DNA of 64,000 bases from the NCBI GenBank assembly GCA_001795455.1, contig MGPB01000014.1, positions 1 to 64,000 of the forward strand, given 5' to 3'. The notes under the pieces were generated by a model. The model had not been told where the DNA came from. It searched no databases and was given only the letters and a program-made list of their open reading frames with translations. A program made the position numbers and the translations under genes. Numbering within the stretch: position 1 is the stretch's first letter; the number at the start of each line of letters is the position of its first letter. Source of the DNA: Curvibacter sp. GWA2_63_95 (GTDB taxonomy: Bacteria > Pseudomonadota > Gammaproteobacteria > Burkholderiales > Burkholderiaceae_C). This document shows positions 58,671-64,000 of the stretch, piece by piece.

Positions 58671-60374
58671 CTATTTCGAAATCATGGGCAGGTTCATGCC
58701 CTGCTCTTGGGCGCATTGTTTTGCGATCGCGTAGCCTGCATCGGCATGGCGCATCACGCCGGTGCCGGGGTCGTTCCACAACACGCGCTCCAGGCGCTTG
58801 GCGGCGGCATCGGTGCCATCGGCCACGATGACCACACCGCTGTGCTGGCTGTAGCCCATGCCCACGCCGCCGCCGTGGTGCAGGCTGACCCAGGTGGCGC
58901 CACCGGCAGTGTTGAGCAGCGCGTTGAGCAAGGGCCAGTCGCTCACGGCGTCCGATCCGTCCTGCATGCTTTCGGTCTCGCGGTTGGGAGAAGCCACGCT
59001 GCCACTGTCCAGGTGGTCGCGGCCGATGACGATGGGGGCTTTGAGTTCGCCGTTCTTCACCATCTCGTTGAAGGCCAGGCCCGCGCGGTGGCGCTCGCCC
59101 AGGCCAATCCAGCAAATGCGTGCGGGCAGGCCCTGGAAGGCGATGCGCTCACCCGCCATATCCAGCCAGCGGTGCAGGGCCGTGTCTTCGGGGAACAGCT
59201 CCTTCATCTTCGCGTCGGTCTTGCGGATGTCCTCGGGGTCGCCGCTCAGCGCCACCCAGCGGAACGGGCCCTTGCCGCGGCAGAACAGCGGACGCACATA
59301 GGCGGGCACAAAGCCGGGGAAGTCGAATGCGTTGTGCACGCCCTGGTCCAGCGCCACCTGGCGGATGTTGTTGCCATAGTCCACGGTGGGAATGCCCATG
59401 GCCTGAAAGTCCAGCATGGCCTGCACATGCACGGCGCAGCTCTTGGCGGCGGCCAGGCGCAGCGCGGCGTGTTGCGTGTCGTCCGCCTGTGCGGCGCGCC
59501 ACTGCGCCACGGTCCAGCCACTGGGCAGGTAGCCGTTGACCAGGTCGTGGGCCGAGGTCTGGTCGGTCACGATGTCGGGGCGCACACCGCCAGTAGCACC
59601 AGCTTTCACCCGCTTCACCAGCTCGGGCAGGATGTCGGCCGCGTTGCCCAGCAGCGCGATGGACACGGCTTTCTTCTCCGCCGTGTACTTAGCCAGGCGC
59701 GCCAGTGCGTCGTCCAGATCGGTGGCCTGCTCGTCCACATAGCGGGTCTTCAGGCGGAAGTCGATGCGGCTTTGCTGGCACTCGATATTGAGCGACGATG
59801 CACCCGCAAAACTGGCGGCCAGCGGCTGCGCGCCGCCCATGCCGCCCAAGCCCGCGGTCAAGATCCAGCGGCCCGCCAGGCTGCCACCGTAGTGCTGCTT
59901 GCCGGCTTCCACAAAGGTCTCGTAAGTGCCTTGCACGATGCCCTGGCTGCCGATGTAGATCCAGCTGCCGGCCGTCATCTGGCCGTACATCATCAGGCCC
60001 TTTTTATCGAGTTCGTGGAAGTGTTCCCAGGTCGCCCACTTGGGCACTAGGTTGGAGTTGGCAATCAGCACACGCGGGGCATCGGTATGGCTGCGGAACA
60101 CACCGACGGGCTTGCCGCTTTGCACCAGCAGGGTTTCGTCTTCGTTCAAGTGGCGCAGGCTTTCCAGAATCGCCTCGTAGCAGTCCCAGTTGCGTGCGGC
60201 CTTGCCAATGCCGCCATACACCACCAGGGCGTCGGGGTTCTCGGCCACTTCGGGGTCCAGGTTGTTTTGCAGCATGCGGTAGGCGGCTTCGATCAGCCAG
60301 TTCTTGCAATGCAACGCGGTGCCACGCGGTGCGCGCACGGGGTGGGCTTGGGCGGGTGTCTTGGAGGTGGGCAT
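58671..60374 (-). CDS. hutU: Urocanate hydratase
   Basis: A 567-residue urocanase that uses tightly bound NAD+ as an electrophile to hydrate urocanate to imidazolonepropionate. Family segments: [20 protein letters not shown], the NAD-binding [10 protein letters not shown], and [13 protein letters not shown] with catalytic residues. The frame is open far upstream, but the ATG at 60374 gives the typical start ahead of [18 protein letters not shown]. First gene of the hutU-hutH unit, divergent from hutC across a 78-base operator region. Confidence 0.97.
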   Translation of the reverse strand: MPTSKTPAQAHPVRAPRGTALHCKNWLIEAAYRMLQNNLDPEVAENPDALVVYGGIGKAARNWDCYEAILESLRHLNEDETLLVQSGKPVGVFRSHTDAPRVLIANSNLVPKWATWEHFHELDKKGLMMYGQMTAGSWIYIGSQGIVQGTYETFVEAGKQHYGGSLAGRWILTAGLGGMGGAQPLAASFAGASSLNIECQQSRIDFRLKTRYVDEQATDLDDALARLAKYTAEKKAVSIALLGNAADILPELVKRVKAGATGGVRPDIVTDQTSAHDLVNGYLPSGWTVAQWRAAQADDTQHAALRLAAAKSCAVHVQAMLDFQAMGIPTVDYGNNIRQVALDQGVHNAFDFPGFVPAYVRPLFCRGKGPFRWVALSGDPEDIRKTDAKMKELFPEDTALHRWLDMAGERIAFQGLPARICWIGLGERHRAGLAFNEMVKNGELKAPIVIGRDHLDSGSVASPNRETESMQDGSDAVSDWPLLNALLNTAGGATWVSLHHGGGVGMGYSQHSGVVIVADGTDAAAKRLERVLWNDPGTGVMRHADAGYAIAKQCAQEQGMNLPMISK

Positions 60375-60417
60375 GGGGTTTCTCTCACAAACAACAAAGA
60401 ATGCGGCGGAGTCTACT

Positions 60418-60432
60418 TGTCTAGACATGTCT
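60418..60432. promoter_or_regulatory. Nested palindromes, probable HutC operator
   Basis: TGTCTAGACATGTCT contains two overlapping perfect 10-base palindromes, TGTCTAGACA (60418-60427) and AGACATGTCT (60423-60432). It lies midway between divergent hutU and hutC and resembles the TTGTATAnACAA-type sites of HutC regulators. Confidence 0.75.
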
Positions 60433-60452
60433 ATGCAACTAGAATTTGTCCC

Positions 60453-61154
60453 ATGGCCCAAGCACCCTATACCCGTGTCAAAGAGTTCCTCAAGCAAGGC
60501 CTGGCGGACGGCCGCTGGACGCCGGGTGCGCAAATGCCATCCGAATCGGAGCTGGTGGCGCAGTTCCAGGTCAGCCGCATGACGGTGGGCCGCGCCATCC
60601 GCGAGCTGCAGGCCGAAGGTCTGGTGACCCGCGTACAAGGTGTGGGCACCTTTGCCGCACACCTGGCGCGTGTGTCGTCCACCCTCACCATCACCGATTT
60701 GCACGAAGACATCTTGGCGCGTGGCCACCAGCACCAGGCGCGTGTGGTGCTGTCGCGCGCGGAGCCCACGGCCGATGGCCTGGCCCAGCAGCTGGGCTTG
60801 CCGCTGGGGGCGCCGGTGTACCACACGCTCATCGTGCATTACGAAAACGGCGTGCCCCTGCAATGCGAAGACCGTTATGTGAACCCGGCCTGCGCACCCG
60901 ACTATTTGGGCGTGGACTTCACCCAGACCACACCCACGCACTACCTGCTGGCCGTGGCCCCGCTGTGGGAGGCGCAGTACTCCATCGAGGCCGGCCCGCC
61001 CAGCACCCACGAGGCCGAGCTGTTGGGCATCACGCCCGCAGACCCTTGCCTGATCGTCGTGCGCCGCACCATGAACCGTGATGTGCCCATCACCCTGGCG
61101 CGCCTGGTGCACCCCGGCGCGCGCTACCAGATCCACGGGCAGTTCAAGCCATGA
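60453..61154 (+). CDS. hutC: Histidine utilization repressor HutC
   Basis: A 233-residue GntR/HutC-family regulator: winged helix ([20 protein letters not shown], then [20 protein letters not shown]) and a UTRA effector domain that in HutC binds urocanate. It probably represses both hutUH and its own operon through the nested palindrome. The ATG at 60453 is preferred; an upstream frame is antisense to hutU. Its stop overlaps the hutD start (ATGA). Confidence 0.95.
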   Translation: MAQAPYTRVKEFLKQGLADGRWTPGAQMPSESELVAQFQVSRMTVGRAIRELQAEGLVTRVQGVGTFAAHLARVSSTLTITDLHEDILARGHQHQARVVLSRAEPTADGLAQQLGLPLGAPVYHTLIVHYENGVPLQCEDRYVNPACAPDYLGVDFTQTTPTHYLLAVAPLWEAQYSIEAGPPSTHEAELLGITPADPCLIVVRRTMNRDVPITLARLVHPGARYQIHGQFKP

Positions 61155-61741
61155 AGCCGCACCTCGTCCACGCACACGACTGCGCGCCCCAGCCCTGGCG
61201 CAATGGCGGCGGGCAGACGCGCGAGCTGCTGGCCTGGCCTGCCGGGCCGCACTGGCAGCTGCGCATCAGCCGCGCCGACATTGACGCGGACGGGCCCTTC
61301 TCCGCCTTCCCCGGTGTGCAGCGCTGGTTTGCGGTGTTGCAGGGGGCGGGCGTGGCACTGCAGCTCGGCTGCGAACAACCCTTGCACGCGGGCGACGCGC
61401 CCTTGTGTTTTGACGGCGCCGAGGCCCCGCCATGCCGCCTGCTGGACGGCCCCACGCAAGACCTGAACCTGATGGTGCGCCAGGGCAAGGGCCATATGCA
61501 GGTGGTGCGGCCGGGCCAACGCTGGTCTGCCACGCTGGGCGAGTGCGGGCTCTACACCTGCCAGGCCGGGCTGTGGAGCGATGGCACACAAACGCTGCAC
61601 CTGGCCGCCCACACGCTGCTGTGGCATGCCGCGCCGCGCAGCGCCACCTGGCAGTTTGTGGCGGACGACAGCACCCACACCCTGTGCGCTTATTGGCTGG
61701 GTTTCTCCCCATCCAGCACCACCATCGGAGGCCACGCATGA
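61151..61741 (+). CDS. hutD: HutD-family protein
   Basis: A 196-residue bicupin-like protein with the HutD signature [12 protein letters not shown] and WRISRADI-like [15 protein letters not shown]. HutD proteins limit the level of the hut operon, possibly by binding formylglutamate or urocanate; they are not enzymes of the pathway. Overlaps hutC and hutI by four bases each (ATGA). Confidence 0.93.
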   Translation: MKPHLVHAHDCAPQPWRNGGGQTRELLAWPAGPHWQLRISRADIDADGPFSAFPGVQRWFAVLQGAGVALQLGCEQPLHAGDAPLCFDGAEAPPCRLLDGPTQDLNLMVRQGKGHMQVVRPGQRWSATLGECGLYTCQAGLWSDGTQTLHLAAHTLLWHAAPRSATWQFVADDSTHTLCAYWLGFSPSSTTIGGHA

Positions 61742-62952
61742 CCGCCCTCACCCTCTGGCGCAACGCCAACCTGGCCACCCTGCACGGCAGCACACCATGG
61801 GGGTGGATGGAGGACGGCGCGCTGCTCACACAAGGCGACCGGATTGTGTGGGTGGGCGAAGCATCGGCCCTGCCGGCCACGCAGATGAAGCAGGTGGAAG
61901 ACGAATACAACCTGGGCGGCGCCCTGCTCACACCGGGCCTGGTGGACTGCCACACGCACCTGGTCTATGGCGGCCAGCGCGCGGCCGAGTTTGAGCAGCG
62001 GCTGCAGGGCGCCAGCTACGAAGCCATTGCCCGCGCCGGCGGCGGCATCCGCTCCACCGTGGCCGCCACACGCGCCGCGAGCGACGAGGAGCTGCTGGCC
62101 AGTGCCACGCGCCGCGCACAAAGCCTGATGGCTGAGGGCGTGACCACGGTGGAAATCAAATCGGGCTACGGCCTGAGCGAAGTGGACGAGGCCCGCTGCC
62201 TGCGCGTGGCCCGCACGCTGGGCCAGACGCTGCCGCTGACAGTGCGCACCACCTACCTGGGTGCACACGCCGTGCCACCCGAGTTTGCGGGCCGCACCGA
62301 CGACTATGTGGACGCCGTCTGCGCCTGGATGCCCGCGCTGCAGGCCGAGGGCTTGGTGGATGCCGTGGATGCGTTTTGCGAAAACATTGGCTTCACCCCT
62401 GCCCAAACGCGGCGCGTGTTTGAAGCCGCACGCGCGCTGGGCCTGCCAGTCAAGCTGCATGCCGAGCAGTTGAGCGACCAGGGCGGTGCCGCACTGGCCG
62501 CCGAGTTTGGTGCACTGTCGTGCGACCACCTGGAGCACCTGAGCGAGTCCGGCATCCGCGCCATGCAAGCCGCGGGCACCGTAGCCGTGCTGTTGCCCGG
62601 CGCCTATTACTTTCTGCGCGACACGCAGTTGCCGCCCATAGCCGCCCTGCGCGCCCACGGTGTGCCCATGGCCATTGCCACCGACCACAACCCTGGCACC
62701 TCGCCCGGCCTGTCGCTGCTGCTCATGCTCAACATGGCCTGCACGCTGTTCCGCCTGACGCCCGAAGAAGCATTGCGCGGCGCCACCGTGCACGGCGCAC
62801 GGGCCCTGGGCCTGCACGACCGCGGCACGCTGGCAGTCGGCCAGCGCGCCGACTTCTGCGTGTGGGACCTGGAACACCCCAACGAGTTGGCCTACTGGTT
62901 TGGCCACAACCCTTGCCGCCGCACCGTGGTGGGCGGACTGGAGCGCACGTGA
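61738..62952 (+). CDS. hutI: Imidazolonepropionase
   Basis: A 404-residue amidohydrolase that opens imidazolonepropionate to N-formimidoylglutamate. Metal ligands: HTH in [11 protein letters not shown], His of [12 protein letters not shown], and Asp in [11 protein letters not shown]. The frame continues upstream but the ATG at 61738 overlaps the hutD stop and gives the family start. One-base overlap with hutG (TGATG). Confidence 0.96.
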   Translation: MTALTLWRNANLATLHGSTPWGWMEDGALLTQGDRIVWVGEASALPATQMKQVEDEYNLGGALLTPGLVDCHTHLVYGGQRAAEFEQRLQGASYEAIARAGGGIRSTVAATRAASDEELLASATRRAQSLMAEGVTTVEIKSGYGLSEVDEARCLRVARTLGQTLPLTVRTTYLGAHAVPPEFAGRTDDYVDAVCAWMPALQAEGLVDAVDAFCENIGFTPAQTRRVFEAARALGLPVKLHAEQLSDQGGAALAAEFGALSCDHLEHLSESGIRAMQAAGTVAVLLPGAYYFLRDTQLPPIAALRAHGVPMAIATDHNPGTSPGLSLLLMLNMACTLFRLTPEEALRGATVHGARALGLHDRGTLAVGQRADFCVWDLEHPNELAYWFGHNPCRRTVVGGLERT

Positions 62953-63749
62953 TGACACACCCCGTTTTCACCCTCACGCCCGGCAGCACGCCGCTGCTGG
63001 TGAGCTTTCCGCATGTGGGCACCGAGATACCACCCGACCTGCAGGCCCGCCTGGTGCCGCGCGCGCTGGCCACCGAAGACACCGACTGGCACCTGGAGCC
63101 GCTGTATGCCTTTGTGCGCGCCATGGGCGCCGGCACCATAGTGCCGCGCTACGCCCGCTACGTGGTGGACCTGAACCGCCCGCCCGAGAACGCGCCCATG
63201 TACCCCGGCGTGAACAACACCGAGCTGTGCCCCACACACTTTTTCAGCGGCGAGCCGCTGTACCGTGAAGGCCAGGCGCCCAGCGAGGCCGAGATTGCGG
63301 GCCGGGTGGACACCTACTGGCGCCCCTACCACGATGCATTGAACGCCGAACTACAGCGCCTGCGCAGCGTGCATGGCCACGCTGTGCTGTTTGACGCGCA
63401 CAGCATCCGCTCGGTGCTGCCCTGGCTGTTTGACGGCCAGTTGCCCGACCTGAACCTGGGCACGGTAAATGGCAGCAGCGCCGCGCCCGCATTGCGCGAG
63501 CAGCTATCGAAAGTATTGCAAAACCAAAGCCACTTCAGCCAGGTGGTGGACGGCCGCTTCAAGGGTGGCCACATCACGCGCCACTACGGCCGCCCGGACC
63601 AAGACATCCATGCCGTGCAGTTGGAGATGTGCTGGCGCTGCTACATGGCCGAGGAGCCGCCCTACGCCATAGACCCTGCGCGTGCAGCAGCCGTGCTGCC
63701 GGTGCTGCGGGCGCTGGTGCAAACCCTGGTGAGCTGGAGGCCCGCATGA
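62952..63749 (+). CDS. hutG: N-formylglutamate deformylase
   Basis: A 265-residue zinc hydrolase of the N-formylglutamate amidohydrolase family: SFPHVGTEIP, EDTDWHLEPLY, LFDAHSIRS and a late GRFKGGHITRHYG. It produces glutamate and formate from N-formylglutamate, the last step of the five-step route. This differs from the arginase-like HutG of the four-step route. Overlaps hutF by four bases (ATGA). Confidence 0.95.
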   Translation: MTHPVFTLTPGSTPLLVSFPHVGTEIPPDLQARLVPRALATEDTDWHLEPLYAFVRAMGAGTIVPRYARYVVDLNRPPENAPMYPGVNNTELCPTHFFSGEPLYREGQAPSEAEIAGRVDTYWRPYHDALNAELQRLRSVHGHAVLFDAHSIRSVLPWLFDGQLPDLNLGTVNGSSAAPALREQLSKVLQNQSHFSQVVDGRFKGGHITRHYGRPDQDIHAVQLEMCWRCYMAEEPPYAIDPARAAAVLPVLRALVQTLVSWRPA

Positions 63750-64000
63750 GCGAACAACTTTTATGGGCGCCGCAGGCTTGGCTGAATGGCCACTGGGAAC
63801 ACAACGTGTGCCTGGCCGTGGATACGCAAGGCCACTGGGCCGACATCACGCCCAACGTCCCTACCCCGCCCACCCACGCCACCGTGCTGCCGGGCCCCGT
63901 GCTGCCGGGCTTGGTGAACGCGCACAGCCATGCCTTCCAGCGCGCGTTTGCCGGTCTGGCCGAGCGGCGCGAGTCGGCAGCAGACGACTTCTGGTCCTGG
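63746..64000 (+). CDS. hutF: Formimidoylglutamate deiminase, N-terminal part (continues beyond window)
   Basis: The first 85 residues of an amidohydrolase; the frame is open to the window edge. VNAHSHAFQRAFAGLAERRE contains the metal-binding HxH and is typical of HutF, which converts N-formimidoylglutamate to N-formylglutamate plus ammonia. Its place after hutG fits the five-step histidine pathway. Most of the catalytic domain is outside the window. Confidence 0.93.
   Translation, partial: MSEQLLWAPQAWLNGHWEHNVCLAVDTQGHWADITPNVPTPPTHATVLPGPVLPGLVNAHSHAFQRAFAGLAERRESAADDFWSW

Noticed and set aside
1-64000. tRNA, rRNA, CRISPR arrays, transposases or prophage genes
   Set aside because: None could be supported by reading the sequence; a tRNA or small RNA could have been missed without a structure search.

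Overview
This 64 kb window is high-GC chromosomal DNA of a betaproteobacterium, most likely a Comamonadaceae member of the Rhodoferax/Polaromonas/Acidovorax type. The evidence is the gene order perM-hda-HAD-pcnB-folK divergent from purM, rpsT-DUF3579-argD-argF, a Comamonas-type mobA/mobR pair, and a short dispersed repeat (core AGCTATnnnnnTnATAGC) at gene ends that I associate with this family. No rRNA, tRNA, CRISPR array or complete insertion sequence was seen.

Layout. 1-9.4 kb: parts of a predicted peptide-ligation/transglutaminase system (3' end of a DUF2126 protein; circularly permuted ATP-grasp/alpha-E protein; transglutaminase), split by an accessory stretch. That stretch contains an unannotated array of integron gene cassettes at about 2.13-3.52 kb: three small genes, each followed by an attC-like site, with no integrase in view. 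9.4-24 kb: housekeeping genes (RidA, chemoreceptor, folK, pcnB, HAD phosphatase, hda, perM, purM, MFS, ParA-like ATPase, SirB1-like protein, murJ, diguanylate cyclase, rpsT). 24-31.5 kb: arginine genes argD-argF, then tryptophan catabolism kynU and kynA. A pair of inverted, strongly structured repeats lies between the two kyn genes. An Lrp-type regulator and a zinc alcohol dehydrogenase follow. 31.5-48 kb: a flexible region of small operons and one-component regulators (tandem-HTH LysR, Rrf2, ArsR-like, LysR, TetR, AraC) with oxidoreductases. It includes a duplicated oxidoreductase 3' end that brackets an AT-richer hypothetical gene, next to a DUF2971 gene.

48-57 kb: an aromatic-catabolic island with an outer-membrane protein, AAHS-type transporter, aldehyde dehydrogenase, carotenoid-oxygenase-family dioxygenase, AraC regulator, 3-hydroxybenzoate 4-monooxygenase (MobA) and its MarR regulator (MobR). 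Read as a pathway, an alkenyl-aromatic or stilbenoid would be cleaved to an aromatic aldehyde, oxidised to the acid, and ring-hydroxylated to a protocatechuate- or gallate-like compound. The substrate is not known.

57-64 kb: histidine utilisation. hutH and hutU on the minus strand diverge from hutC-hutD-hutI-hutG-hutF, which overlap by 1-4 bases. HutF together with HutG indicates the five-step route through N-formylglutamate. The HutC operator is probably a nested palindrome between hutU and hutC.
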